In this document: positions 48,392-56,008 of the stretch, one piece after another
How the letters are laid out: every line of letters starts with the position of its first letter
Position numbering within the stretch: the stretch's first letter is position 1
Assembly (NCBI GenBank): GCA_016868575.1
Contig: VGGL01000006.1
Location: 1-56,008 of the forward strand
Length of the DNA: 56,008 nucleotides
DNA from: Bacteroidota bacterium
Lineage (GTDB): Bacteria > Bacteroidota > Bacteroidia > Bacteroidales > FEN-979
Direction: 5' to 3'
The notes under the pieces: model-generated
What the model was told of the DNA's origin: nothing
The model's database searches: none
Seen by the model: the letters and a program-made list of their open reading frames with translations, nothing else
Program-made: the position numbers and the translations under genes

Positions 48392-48991
48392 CTATATGTA
48401 CTGTACCAGAATCTTCTTAATCTTCTCATAATCATAACAAACCGGAAACTGAGGAAAATCGTCGATCACATTTTGGGGAGGGCGGAAGAGGATACCGACA
48501 TCGGCTTGTTTGAGCATGCTGACATCATTGTAGGAATCGCCGAAAGCGATGACCTGATAGGTCAGACTCTGGAGCGCTTCAACAGTTTTTCTTTTGGGAT
48601 CAGGTTGACGGAGTTTATATCCGATGATGCGGTCGGTCTCATCGATGATCAGGGAGTGGCAGAAGAGGGTTGGTCTGTTGAGTTGTTTCATGAGGGGATC
48701 AGCGAACTGAATGAAGGTATCGGAAACCACAATGAGTTGTGTTCGTTCTTTCATCCATTCGATGAACTCAATTGCCCCCGGCAGGGGTTTGATCTGGGCG
48801 ATGACATTTTGGATATCCTTCAATTTCAGGCCATGTTCATCCAGGATTTTCATCCGATAGTGCATGAGTTTGTCATAGTCTGGTTCGTCGCGGGTGGTTC
48901 GGCGCAATGCCGGGATTCCGGTTTTTTCCGCAACATTGATCCACACTTCAGGAACGAAGACCCCTTCGAGGTCGGAGCAAAGGATATGCAT
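48392..48991 (-). CDS. thrH: Bifunctional phosphoserine phosphatase/homoserine phosphotransferase ThrH
   Basis: HAD-family enzyme that hydrolyses phosphoserine and can transfer the phosphate to homoserine. It has 200 residues from the ATG at 48991 (HILCSDLEGVFVPEVWINVAEKTGI); a start at 49015 overlapping rnfA is possible. Motif I is DLEGV (a Leu-Glu in place of the usual DxDxT), then DYDKLMHYRMKILDEHGLKL, motif II VSDTF, and the C-terminal FGDSYNDVSML (DxxxD). The whole sequence reads along Pseudomonas ThrH. It is the last gene of the Rnf run. Together with threonine synthase at the window's right end, it hints at homoserine phosphorylation through ThrH. Confidence 0.94.
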   Translation of the reverse strand: MHILCSDLEGVFVPEVWINVAEKTGIPALRRTTRDEPDYDKLMHYRMKILDEHGLKLKDIQNVIAQIKPLPGAIEFIEWMKERTQLIVVSDTFIQFADPLMKQLNRPTLFCHSLIIDETDRIIGYKLRQPDPKRKTVEALQSLTYQVIAFGDSYNDVSMLKQADVGILFRPPQNVIDDFPQFPVCYDYEKIKKILVQYI

Positions 48992-49007
48992 GTTAAAAAA
49001 GGTTTTA

Positions 49008-49580
49008 TCAGACAATACCGGCGAAACCCATGAAAGCCAGTGCCATCAGTCCGGCGACAATAAGAGAAATAGGCACCCCTTTCATCCCTTTTGGGACTTG
49101 CACAAGTTCCAGCTGTTCGCGGATGCCTGCAAACAGAATCAATGTGAGTCCAAAGCCAATGGCATTTCCGATGGCGAATATGATGCTTTCAAGCAGATTA
49201 AAATCCTTTTGAATAACCAGGATGGCAACGCCAAGGATGGCACAATTGGTTGTGATCAGTGGAAGATAGACACCCAGCGCCTGGTAGAGGGCAGGGCTTA
49301 CTTTCTTTAAAATGATTTCAACCATCTGAACAAGCGCTGCAATGATCAGGATATAAGTGATGGTTTGCATGAAACCAATCCCAAAAGGAACCAGGATGAA
49401 GGTATAAATCAGCCAAGTGACAATGGTAGCGAGCGTTATCACGAATAGGACGGCTGCGGCCATTCCTGTGGATGTCGAAATTTTCCCCGATACGCCCAAA
49501 AACGGGCATATTCCCAGGAACTGAGCCAGGACGATATTATTTACAAAAACCGTCGAGATGATAATGATGATATATTCCAT
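49008..49580 (-). CDS. rnfA: Rnf electron-transport complex subunit A
   Basis: Integral-membrane subunit of the Rnf complex (ferredoxin:NAD+ oxidoreductase coupled to ion transport). It has 190 residues and six hydrophobic helices. Signature: NNIVLAQFLGICPFLGVS at the N-terminus, with the cysteine thought to hold the membrane iron-sulfur centre, and LPLITTNCAILGVA mid-protein. It forms an inverted pair with RnfE (same fold, opposite topology). It lies twelve bases after rnfE and overlaps or precedes thrH. Confidence 0.96.
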   Translation of the reverse strand: MEYIIIIISTVFVNNIVLAQFLGICPFLGVSGKISTSTGMAAAVLFVITLATIVTWLIYTFILVPFGIGFMQTITYILIIAALVQMVEIILKKVSPALYQALGVYLPLITTNCAILGVAILVIQKDFNLLESIIFAIGNAIGFGLTLILFAGIREQLELVQVPKGMKGVPISLIVAGLMALAFMGFAGIV

Positions 49581-49591
49581 ATGCTCCTCCT

Positions 49592-50200
49592 CTATCGGGT
49601 TTTAAGGTGATTGATCAGGGCGATGATGAATCCGAGGGCAAGGAATGCGCCTGGAGCCAGGACAAAGACCAGCATGCCGTCGGTTGGGATCAGTTTTAGT
49701 CCGAAAAATGCATAATTTCCCAAGAGTTCCCTGACCGTTCCCAGGATTGCCAGCGAAAAGGCGAAACCAAGTCCCAGTCCCAATCCATCCAGGAAAGATT
49801 TAAAGACATTGTTTTTGGAGGCAAAGGCTTCTGCGCGGCCAAGCACAATACAGTTGACCACGATCAGTGGGATAAAGATTCCGAGGTTATCATAGAGACT
49901 GGGTTCCCCGTTAGGACCGGGGGTATTGAACCAGGCAGCCATCACCAGGTCGACGATTGTCACAAAAGAAGCGATGACGACGATGAAGGACGGGATTCTG
50001 ACTTTATCCGGGATCACATTTTTGATCAGGGAGATGACCACGTTGGACATTATGAGGACGAAGGTTGTTGCCAGTCCCATCCCGATTCCATTGATGGCAG
50101 AGGTGGTTGTTCCCAGTGTGGGGCACATCCCCAGCAACAAAACAAAGACCGGGTTTTCAGCAATGAAGCCTTTGGTAAATTCTCGCAGGTTTTTATTCAT
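49592..50200 (-). CDS. rnfE: Rnf electron-transport complex subunit E
   Basis: Membrane subunit of Rnf, 202 residues. Signature NPVFVLLLGMCPTLGTTTSAINGIGMG at the N-terminus and IPLIVVNCIVLGRAEAFASKN mid-protein, with the paired cysteines that, with RnfA, hold a [2Fe-2S] centre between the subunits. The first ATG overlaps the rnfG stop by eight bases. Belongs to the NqrDE/RnfAE family; the Rnf identity is fixed by neighbouring rnfB and rnfC. Confidence 0.96.
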   Translation of the reverse strand: MNKNLREFTKGFIAENPVFVLLLGMCPTLGTTTSAINGIGMGLATTFVLIMSNVVISLIKNVIPDKVRIPSFIVVIASFVTIVDLVMAAWFNTPGPNGEPSLYDNLGIFIPLIVVNCIVLGRAEAFASKNNVFKSFLDGLGLGLGFAFSLAILGTVRELLGNYAFFGLKLIPTDGMLVFVLAPGAFLALGFIIALINHLKTR

Positions 50201-50774
50201 GTTTACCTCCTTTCATGTAGGCATCGAAGGCCCTTTGGATAGCGTCACAGTATGCACGGGAAGTGATGGTTGATGCAGTAATGGCATCGACAGTACCCCC
50301 GTCTTTTTTAACTTTCAGTGCGAAGGTGAGGGGATCTTTTCCATTGAATTGATCCTTGAAAAATGGCTCGGTCATTTTGGTGCCCAGGCCCGGGGTTTCC
50401 TTTTGCTCCAGCACGGAGGTATTAAAGATTTTCCCATCGGGTGTGATTCCCACCATGACCCGAATCAGTCCGCTGAATCCGTTCATCGTATAGGATTCAA
50501 TGGCCGTTCCAACAAGTTCTCCAGATTTTTTCGCAGGGTAGCAGGTAAGGGTTCCTGTTCCGCCGGCTTCCGGGATGGTATAAGATTCTGTATTGGGGCT
50601 GTTATCAAAGTCCGGCACCACTTTTTTGATGGCGAAATTTTTCTTCATGCTTTCGGCTTCTGCTTTCGGGCCTTTGGTCAATTCATATACGATACCCAGC
50701 GCCAGGGAAGCTGCGAAAGTCACCAGGAACAATGTCATGGACATCGTCAGGAAGGTGGATTTCATTTTAGCCAT
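50193..50774 (-). CDS. rnfG: Rnf electron-transport complex subunit G (FMN-binding)
   Basis: Periplasmic flavoprotein of Rnf with one N-terminal membrane anchor (residues 8-29, TMSMTLFLVTFAASLALGIVY). It has 193 residues. An FMN-binding domain follows, with LVGTAIESYTMNGFSGLIRVMVGI and ETPGLGTKM. The covalent FMN site is DAITASTITS (163-172), so FMN should be linked to Thr169; the usual form is S/T-G-A-T, and here Ala-Ser replaces Gly-Ala. It overlaps rnfD (50767) by eight bases. The flavin must be attached by an ApbE-type transferase, which is not in the window. Confidence 0.94.
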   Translation of the reverse strand: MAKMKSTFLTMSMTLFLVTFAASLALGIVYELTKGPKAEAESMKKNFAIKKVVPDFDNSPNTESYTIPEAGGTGTLTCYPAKKSGELVGTAIESYTMNGFSGLIRVMVGITPDGKIFNTSVLEQKETPGLGTKMTEPFFKDQFNGKDPLTFALKVKKDGGTVDAITASTITSRAYCDAIQRAFDAYMKGGKHE

Positions 50775-51768
50775 GTTTTACCTCCTCTCCGAATTTTTTT
50801 GGCTTGAAGCCTTTGTTGATCAACGGCACAAAGGCATTCATGATGAGAATTGCGAAAGAAACACCTTCCGGATAGGCGGCCCAAATACGGATCAGGACGG
50901 TAAGCACCCCGCACCCGATGCCAAAGATGATCATCCCGGTGAAGCTCATGGGGGATGTCACCATGTCGGTTGCCATAAATATTGCTCCGAGCATGAGTCC
51001 GCCGGCCAGGAGGTGAAACACCGGATCTGCGTAAAGGTTTGGATCGATCAGGTACATGATCCCGGTAAAAACAAAAACAGTGAGTATGTATGTGACCGGG
51101 ATATGCCAGGTAATGATCCTCCGGAAGATCATGAACAAGCCGCCGATCAGGATGGCAAGTGCGGAAACTTCGCCAAGTGATCCTCCCATGTTTCCGATGA
51201 GCATGTTCAGGTAAGATGGAACTTCCGGCATCAGTTGGGAGATGGTTTCACCCTTTGCCAAACCTTCCTTGATAACACCGAGGGAGGTCGGGCCGGTCAA
51301 TGCATCTATCAGCACCCATCTGTTTGCTTCCGGCAGGGGCCAGGAAGTCATTGCTACCGGGAAAGAGATCAACAGGAACACCCGTCCAATAAGGGCAGGA
51401 TTGAAGGGGTTCTTACCCAGTCCGCCAAAGCTCATTTTGGCGATGGCGATAGCAACGATAGAGCCCACTGCGATCATCCACAATGGCAGGTTAGAGGGGA
51501 CATTGAGTGCCAGCAGTATTCCTGTGATCACAGCAGATCCGTCGCTGACGGTTGATTGTTCCTTGAGGATGAGTCGCTGGATCAGGTATTCGGTGATCAG
51601 GCAGGATAGGACTGCGACTGTGGTGATCAGGATGGCGCCAAGGCCAAAGTACCAGAATGAGACCAGCAGGGCAGGGATCAGCGCCAGGACGACTCCCCAC
51701 ATGATCTTTTGGACAGACTGATCCCCGTGGATATGCGGGGATCCGGACAAGACTAACCGTGTTGTCAT
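50767..51768 (-). CDS. rnfD: Rnf electron-transport complex subunit D (FMN-binding)
   Basis: Membrane subunit, 333 residues, about nine to ten hydrophobic helices. Opening LVLSGSPHIHGDQSVQKIMWGVVLALIPA, then SFGGLGKNPFNPALIGRVFL, both standard RnfD/NqrB signatures. The expected covalent FMN site is the DALTGPTSLG segment (155-164): Thr161 lies where the canonical S/T-G-A-T threonine sits, with Pro replacing Ala. Ion translocation is thought to run through this subunit together with its partners. Start ATG at 51768, twelve bases after rnfC. Confidence 0.95.
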   Translation of the reverse strand: MTTRLVLSGSPHIHGDQSVQKIMWGVVLALIPALLVSFWYFGLGAILITTVAVLSCLITEYLIQRLILKEQSTVSDGSAVITGILLALNVPSNLPLWMIAVGSIVAIAIAKMSFGGLGKNPFNPALIGRVFLLISFPVAMTSWPLPEANRWVLIDALTGPTSLGVIKEGLAKGETISQLMPEVPSYLNMLIGNMGGSLGEVSALAILIGGLFMIFRRIITWHIPVTYILTVFVFTGIMYLIDPNLYADPVFHLLAGGLMLGAIFMATDMVTSPMSFTGMIIFGIGCGVLTVLIRIWAAYPEGVSFAILIMNAFVPLINKGFKPKKFGEEVKHG

Positions 51769-51778
51769 AGTATTACGA

Positions 51779-53113
51779 TTATTTTACGCGTGTTCTGATG
51801 AGGAAACCAACCTTGCTTTTGGCTTTGCGGATATGATCGAGCAGGGGTCTTCCTGCCGGGCAGGTAAAATGACATGAGCCACATTCGATGCAATCCATCA
51901 CTCTTTCTTTTTCGGCCATTTCTTCTTTTCCGATCTCCGATATCTGAGCGATGAGGTACGGATCAAGTCCCATCGGACAAACAGTGGTACACCGTGCACA
52001 ACGGATACAGTTTACAACCGGGGCTCTTCTTGCTTCATTTTCAGGCATGAGAAGGACGCCGGACATCCCTTTTACGACCGGAACATCCAGGTTATTCAAT
52101 GCTTTTCCCATCATGGGACCGCCATTGATCACTTTGCTCGCATCGGCAGGGAAACCGCCTGCTTCTTCAATCAGCATGGAGACTGGCGTTCCGATCCGTA
52201 CGAGCAGATTGGATGGATTTGAAACTGATTTCCCGGTTACTGTGATAACCCGGTCGATCAAGGGTTTGTTTTTTTGAACTGCCTCATATACAGCCACCGC
52301 TGTGCCCACATTCTGGACGACACAGCCAACATCAATCGGCAGCTTTCCGGAAGGCACTTCCCGGTTGATGATGGCTTTGATGAGTTGCTTTTCACCTCCC
52401 TGCGGGTATTTGACTTTGAGGGGCGCCACTTCGATCCGGTTGTTCCCATTCAGGAGGTTTGCCAGGTGGCTGATGGCGTCGGGCTTATTGTTTTCGATCC
52501 CGATATAAGCCTTGTCGACACCAAGGGCTTTCATCAGAATTCGGGTACCCACTAATAGCTCCTCTCCCCTTTCCAGCATGACCCGGTGGTCGGCCGTAAG
52601 GTACGGCTCACATTCCACAGCATTGATGATCAGGCAGTTTGCCTTTTTTCCTTCCGGTACCATGAGTTTCACATGGGTGGGAAAAGCGGCTCCACCGAGT
52701 CCGACGATACCGGATTCCTTGATTTTTTGGATGATTTCCTGCGCAGAAAGACCGATTTCGCTTTTCAAATCCGGTGTGCGATCAATTCCTTCCATCCATT
52801 CATCTCCCTGAACCTCAATGTGAATAGCTTTTTTCCGGTATCCAGAGATATCGGGGGCATCATCCACTTTGGTGACAGTGCCAGAGACCGGGGCATGGAT
52901 ATTGGCAGAGATGAACGCCTTGCCCTTTGCAATGAGTTGTCCCACTTGTATCTTATCCCCTTTATTGACGATGGGTTCCGAGGGTGGGCCCACGTTCTGA
53001 GATAGTTGAACAATGGCTATTGCAGGCAATTTGAGTGTCCGGATCGGGCTCTTTTCCGATCTTTTGTTCTCCTCGGGGTGAACACCTCCATGTTTGAAAG
53101 TCTTTAACAACAT
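51779..53113 (-). CDS. rnfC: Rnf electron-transport complex subunit C
   Basis: Peripheral NADH/FMN-binding subunit on the cytoplasmic side of Rnf; 444 residues from the ATG at 53113 (LLKTFKHGGVHPEENKRS is the family start). The longer open frame to 53350 overlaps rnfB and is not conserved, so it is rejected. Features: biotinyl-like N-terminal region (VGQLIAKGKAFISANIHAPVSGTV), the flavin/NADH domain with SGIVGLGGAAFPTHVKL and CEPYLTADHR, an SLBB-type segment, and two [4Fe-4S] motifs (CIRCARCTTVCP and CIECGSCHFTCP). It lies 28 bases after rnfB. Confidence 0.96.
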   Translation of the reverse strand: MLLKTFKHGGVHPEENKRSEKSPIRTLKLPAIAIVQLSQNVGPPSEPIVNKGDKIQVGQLIAKGKAFISANIHAPVSGTVTKVDDAPDISGYRKKAIHIEVQGDEWMEGIDRTPDLKSEIGLSAQEIIQKIKESGIVGLGGAAFPTHVKLMVPEGKKANCLIINAVECEPYLTADHRVMLERGEELLVGTRILMKALGVDKAYIGIENNKPDAISHLANLLNGNNRIEVAPLKVKYPQGGEKQLIKAIINREVPSGKLPIDVGCVVQNVGTAVAVYEAVQKNKPLIDRVITVTGKSVSNPSNLLVRIGTPVSMLIEEAGGFPADASKVINGGPMMGKALNNLDVPVVKGMSGVLLMPENEARRAPVVNCIRCARCTTVCPMGLDPYLIAQISEIGKEEMAEKERVMDCIECGSCHFTCPAGRPLLDHIRKAKSKVGFLIRTRVK

Positions 53114-53141
53114 ATCTGATCCGTTGTATACCTTAATTATA

Positions 53142-54002
53142 TTATGCTTCCTGGGCTTCGGTTTGGGTAACCGGTTTTTTTCTTTCCGGGAAATTGACTT
53201 CAAGGATAGAATTTGTCGGACATACGGCAACACATTTTCTGCACAGAGTACATTTCTCGAAGTTGATGTATGCCAGGTTATTTTCAAGGGTAATGGCCTC
53301 AAATTTACATTCCTTGACGCACTTTCCGCAACCGATGCAGGCCACCTCACAATTCTTTTTAGCCACAGCGCCCTTTTCCTTATTGATGCAGGAGATGAAA
53401 ATCCTGCGGTTCTTGGGGCCTTTCTTTCTCAGTTCGATGATCTTTCTGGGGCAAGCCTTCACGCAGGCGCCACAGGCAACGCATTTATCTTCAATGATCA
53501 CCGGGAGTCCTGTTTCCTTATCCATATACATCGCATTGAAAGTACAAGCGATGACACAGTCTCCACCTCCCAGGCACCCGTAAGGACATCCATTTTCGCC
53601 GGAAGAGAGGGCATGCATGAAATAACAGGAAGTCAATCCGTCATAATCGACTTTCACCGGTGCAAGCTGATAGGTTCCATTACATCTTACGACGGCGATC
53701 ATCGGATCTTTTTCAACTGCTTCCTGGCCGATGATCGGGCCGATCAGCTTCAACAGGTCATTTCCACCCACAGGGCAGAACATATTGTCAAGCGATTCAT
53801 TCTTGACGATTATTTCTGCAAAATTCCGGCATCCGGCAAAGCCGCATCCGCCACAGTTTGCTGCGGGCAGGATGGCAGTAATTTCATCAATCCGGGGATC
53901 TTCAACTACATTGAACTTTTTGGCTATGTAGAAGAGGATGATGGCCGAGATCAAGCCCATCAGGCTTAATGACACAACAACATAAATGACAAGACTACTC
54001 AC
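53142..54002 (-). CDS. rnfB: Rnf electron-transport complex subunit B (extended iron-sulfur form)
   Basis: Ferredoxin-oxidising entry subunit of Rnf. 286 residues, beginning at GTG (54002) with an N-terminal membrane anchor (VIYVVVSLSLMGLISAIILFYIA). It carries a four-cysteine [4Fe-4S] motif near residues 50-80 (NCGGCGFAGCRNFAE ... CPVGG), a CPYGCLGGGDC segment, and three ferredoxin-type clusters in CVACGACVKACP, CIGCGKCVKEC and CTLCRKCVAVCP. The additional clusters compared with proteobacterial RnfB are typical of Bacteroidota and Clostridia. It is the first Rnf gene in the run, 34 bases after the dihydroorotate-dehydrogenase-like gene. Confidence 0.96.
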   Translation of the reverse strand: MSSLVIYVVVSLSLMGLISAIILFYIAKKFNVVEDPRIDEITAILPAANCGGCGFAGCRNFAEIIVKNESLDNMFCPVGGNDLLKLIGPIIGQEAVEKDPMIAVVRCNGTYQLAPVKVDYDGLTSCYFMHALSSGENGCPYGCLGGGDCVIACTFNAMYMDKETGLPVIIEDKCVACGACVKACPRKIIELRKKGPKNRRIFISCINKEKGAVAKKNCEVACIGCGKCVKECKFEAITLENNLAYINFEKCTLCRKCVAVCPTNSILEVNFPERKKPVTQTEAQEA

Positions 54003-54036
54003 AATGATAAGTGTTTTATTGATTATCAGGATACGC

Positions 54037-55023
54037 TTATTCCATTCCGGAGAGGTGTTTCAGATACTGAACACGATGGTATAAGACGGGATTTTCATGT
54101 GCTTTTACACTCATTTTACCCCGGAAGGCAGAGATCTGATTGAACTTATGGGCTTCCATCCACTGTGTCAATCCTTCCAGGATGATTCGTATCTGGTCAG
54201 CTCCGTGCAGATAAAGGGTTGAGCAAAGCTGGGTGGTTGTGGCTCCTGCAAGCAATTGCCTGATCACAGCCGGTGCGTCGTGGATCCCGGTGGAGGCAGA
54301 GATATCGCAGCGAACATCTCCGGCGATCATGGCAATCCAACGCAAGGGAATGTATTGTTCTTCGGGTTTGCTGAAGACATTTGCCACCTGAAGTTTCATG
54401 GTTTCCAGGTTGATATCGGGCGTAAAGAAACGGTTGAACAATACCAACGCCTGAATCCCCCTCCAGGAAAATTGTTTCAGGGTATGTACAATATTGCTGA
54501 AGTAATAACCCGTTTTAAGGGCAACAGGGATCTTAACTGTTTTCTTGATATTCTCGATAATCTCAAAATACATCTTTTCATGCTCCGCACCGCTGATATC
54601 AAGCTTTCCGGGCATAATGAATACGTTCAGTTCCAGTCCGTCAGCTCCTGCCTTTTCAATATCTTTGGCAATACTGATCCATTCGCTCATGGTGAAGCAG
54701 TTGATGCTTGCAATGGCAGGAATACTGACGTTTTTCTTCACTTCCCTGATCAGGTTCATATAATGGGAAACGGAGTTATCCTTCATGGTGCTTTTCACAT
54801 AATCGAAAGCTTCCTGGCTGAGGTTGTAAGTGTCCTCAAATTCGAGTGTTTTGTGAATATCAAACCGTATCTGTTCTTCGAAAATGGATTTCAGAACGAC
54901 TGCGCCTGCCCCTTTTTCTTCGAATTCCTTAATTTTGTCGGGTGAATTGGTAAGCCCTGAACTTCCGACAATGATTGGGTTTTTCAGGGTAAGTCCCATG
55001 TAGGAAGTAGAAAGATCAACCAT
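54037..55023 (-). CDS. Dihydroorotate dehydrogenase-like flavoprotein
   Basis: TIM-barrel flavoprotein of the DHOD/PreA family, 328 residues from the ATG at 55023. LSTSYMGLTLKNPIIVGSSGLTNSPDKI is the family N-terminal block; GAGAVVLKSIFEEQI, IPAIASINCFTMSEWISIAKDIEKAGADGLELN and IPVALKTGYY follow as barrel strands; AGATTTQLCSTLYLHG is the phosphate-binding end. It is not PyrD: the active-site Ser/Cys pattern and substrate Asn-rich loop of PyrD are not evident. The reaction is unknown. Its position directly before rnfB, in the same direction, suggests an electron link to Rnf or ferredoxin, but this is inference. A start at 55053 is possible. Confidence 0.88.
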   Translation of the reverse strand: MVDLSTSYMGLTLKNPIIVGSSGLTNSPDKIKEFEEKGAGAVVLKSIFEEQIRFDIHKTLEFEDTYNLSQEAFDYVKSTMKDNSVSHYMNLIREVKKNVSIPAIASINCFTMSEWISIAKDIEKAGADGLELNVFIMPGKLDISGAEHEKMYFEIIENIKKTVKIPVALKTGYYFSNIVHTLKQFSWRGIQALVLFNRFFTPDINLETMKLQVANVFSKPEEQYIPLRWIAMIAGDVRCDISASTGIHDAPAVIRQLLAGATTTQLCSTLYLHGADQIRIILEGLTQWMEAHKFNQISAFRGKMSVKAHENPVLYHRVQYLKHLSGME

Positions 55024-55136
55024 AGGAGAAATTTTTTGCAAGATTACAAACAATTTTCATTTGTTACAAGCTTGGTCGATCCTATATTTATCCACTTAGA
55101 TCCAACCAAAACAGCGTCAATAAAAAAAGCAATCCC

Positions 55137-55586
55137 TTGAAAAATACACTGATATCCCATCCTGCAGAAGTTATTGAAACCGGAACCCATTTCATCCGGG
55201 TAAAAATCCTGTCCGTCTCAGCTTGTGGAAACTGCGTTTCCAGGAAAGGGTGCTCGATGGCTGAATCCCAGGATAAAGAGATGACTTTCAACCAATCGGA
55301 CGAAGGTTTTTCAAAAGGAGACCAGGTTGAAATAATCATGCGGGAATCGCAGGGTTTCCGGGCAGTGTTATTGTCCTATTTACTGCCATTCGTGTGGATG
55401 GGACTCGTTATCCTGATAACTGTCCTGCTCCATGCAAGCGAAGCCATCACCGGCCTTGCTGCATTGGCAAGTATTGGCGTTTACTATTTGGTGTTGTACC
55501 AATTCCGGCAACTGATCACCAATAAATTTGAATTTGAAGTCAGGAAGCCTTCAGAAACCTCAATAAGTTGTCACACTTCCACGTAG
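55137..55586 (+). CDS. RseC/MucC-family membrane protein
   Basis: 149 residues with a TTG start (55137). The cytoplasmic N-terminal region has VIETGTHFIRVKILSVSACGNCVSRKGCSM, a CxxC...C cluster (Cys27, Cys30, Cys36 approximately), typical of the RseC/SoxR-reducing-system family. Two adjacent hydrophobic segments follow (AVLLSYLLPFVWMGLVILITVLL and AITGLAALASIGVYYLVLYQF). In many Bacteroidota a gene of this family precedes rnfB in the same direction; here it lies on the opposite strand, separated by the dihydroorotate-dehydrogenase-like gene. Role probably linked to assembly or regulation of the Rnf complex. It converges with threonine synthase with an eight-base gap. Confidence 0.9.
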   Translation: MKNTLISHPAEVIETGTHFIRVKILSVSACGNCVSRKGCSMAESQDKEMTFNQSDEGFSKGDQVEIIMRESQGFRAVLLSYLLPFVWMGLVILITVLLHASEAITGLAALASIGVYYLVLYQFRQLITNKFEFEVRKPSETSISCHTST

Positions 55587-55594
55587 TCTAGAAA

Positions 55595-56008
55595 CTAAAA
55601 GTTGCCCAGCAGAAATGACTTAAAGCTGGCGTATTCATTGGCCAAAGGTTCAGCATATTCTGTTTTGCCTTCCAGTCCTTTCAGGCTGGGTGGAAGTTCA
55701 GGATCGAAATGGAGGATGGTGTTGATTTCCTGCGGGAACTTGGCAGGGTGGGCGGTTTCCAGCGAGATGCAAAGCTGACCGGGTTGGTCTGCAGTGAGAT
55801 CCGATGCCAGGTATTTCATCAGTCCGGCCCAGCCGACAGCGCCATGGGGTTCCAGCAGCAACCGGTGGGTTTCCCATGCTTTCCTTATGGTTTCGCGGGT
55901 TTCCACATCAGAAATGCTAACCGCAAAAAGTTCTTTGCGCATCAATTCCAGGTCAGCCTGTTTGTGGATGATCCCTTGCTCATCCATCACCCCCCGGTAG
56001 AGGGCTAC
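55595..56008 (-). CDS. thrC: Threonine synthase, C-terminal part (window edge)
   Basis: PLP enzyme converting O-phosphohomoserine to threonine. Only the last 137 residues are here: the frame is open to the window's right end, so the GTG and ATG at 55985-55990 are internal codons. Visible family features are YRGVMDEQG, TIRKAWETHRLLLEPHGAVGWAGL (the conserved EPHGAVG block) and ISLETAHPAKFP (family LATAHPAKF). The C-terminus is short and normal (EYASFKSFLLGNF). The gene converges on the RseC-family gene. Its product would use O-phosphohomoserine made by a homoserine kinase or by ThrH (48.4 kb). Confidence 0.93.
   Translation of the reverse strand, partial: VALYRGVMDEQGIIHKQADLELMRKELFAVSISDVETRETIRKAWETHRLLLEPHGAVGWAGLMKYLASDLTADQPGQLCISLETAHPAKFPQEINTILHFDPELPPSLKGLEGKTEYAEPLANEYASFKSFLLGNF

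Noticed and set aside
51779..53350. Longer rnfC extending to 53350
   Set aside because: The added 79 residues overlap rnfB, are not conserved, and the ATG at 53113 starts the family's N-terminal sequence.
53094..53969. Long plus-strand reading frame opposite rnfB
   Set aside because: It is fully antisense to the cysteine-rich, clearly conserved rnfB and has no recognisable protein features.
49008..54002. Na+-NQR instead of Rnf
   Set aside because: rnfB and an RnfC with two four-iron motifs are present, and no nqrA or nqrF-like gene is seen.
54037..55023. PyrD, true dihydroorotate dehydrogenase
   Set aside because: The barrel is related, but PyrD active-site features are not evident and the Rnf context argues for another role.

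Overview
The window looks like a chromosomal segment of a Bacteroidota member, most likely an anaerobic Bacteroidales/Marinilabiliales-type bacterium. The evidence is: a complete Rnf complex with the extended iron-sulfur RnfB seen in this phylum; a membrane pyrophosphatase whose signature loop reads like the Bacteroides Na+/H+ type; an archaeal-type prolyl-tRNA synthetase; RprX/RprY-like two-component genes; FadL-type and other outer-membrane barrels; and many -7 elements fitting the Bacteroidota consensus TAnnTTTG. Genes are packed tightly on both strands. I found no tRNA, rRNA, insertion sequence, phage gene or CRISPR array. The only intergenic stretch above 300 bases (2484-3099) holds the RNase P RNA gene.

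Layout. 1-2.5 kb: the 3' part of a GT4 glycosyltransferase facing a MATE exporter. 2.57-2.94 kb: rnpB with promoter and terminator. 3.1-8 kb: a 1024-residue TPR protein coupled to an outer-membrane barrel protein. 8-14.3 kb: gyrB, then a HlyD adaptor, a MacB/FtsX-like permease and a TolC-like channel with no ATPase gene. 14.4-19.7 kb (minus): gcvP and hppA. 19.8-23 kb: DUF151 nuclease-family protein, nucleoside transporter, thyA, folA. 23-29.6 kb (minus): a conserved protein often labelled asparagine synthetase B, dnaB, an LpxR-type lipid A deacylase, purine nucleoside phosphorylase, lpxK and a lone receiver protein. 29.7-33.3 kb: NIF3, a C4 zinc-ribbon coiled-coil protein and a TPR protein. 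33.3-36.3 kb (minus): a FadL-like barrel and a secreted Tyr/Trp/Ser/Gln-rich protein. 36.4-42.1 kb: proS, a GIN-domain lipoprotein, a PagL-like deacylase, mazG, a PAP2 phosphatase and a 2-Cys peroxiredoxin.

The stretch from about 42.3 to 48.4 kb is different. It holds an acidic protein without a convincing start, a sensor kinase with an in-frame stop and a frameshift beside an intact response regulator, the front half of a dicarboxylate symporter, an unusual long NDK-like protein, and an S46 dipeptidyl peptidase lacking its N-terminal third. These are either decaying genes or assembly/sequencing damage.

From 48.4 kb to the end: thrH, the Rnf complex (rnfB, C, D, G, E, A in transcription order on the minus strand), a dihydroorotate-dehydrogenase-like protein, an RseC-family gene on the opposite strand, and the 3' end of threonine synthase.

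Functional themes: ion-gradient energetics (Rnf plus ion-pumping pyrophosphatase), nucleotide and folate metabolism (thyA, folA, nucleoside transporter, nucleoside phosphorylase, mazG), and lipid A assembly and remodelling (LpxK, LpxR-type, PagL-type). Nothing here is clearly a new defence or mobile system. The least explained items are the Tyr/Trp-rich secreted protein with its FadL-like partner, the TPR/barrel pair, the long NDK-like protein and the ATPase-less exporter locus.
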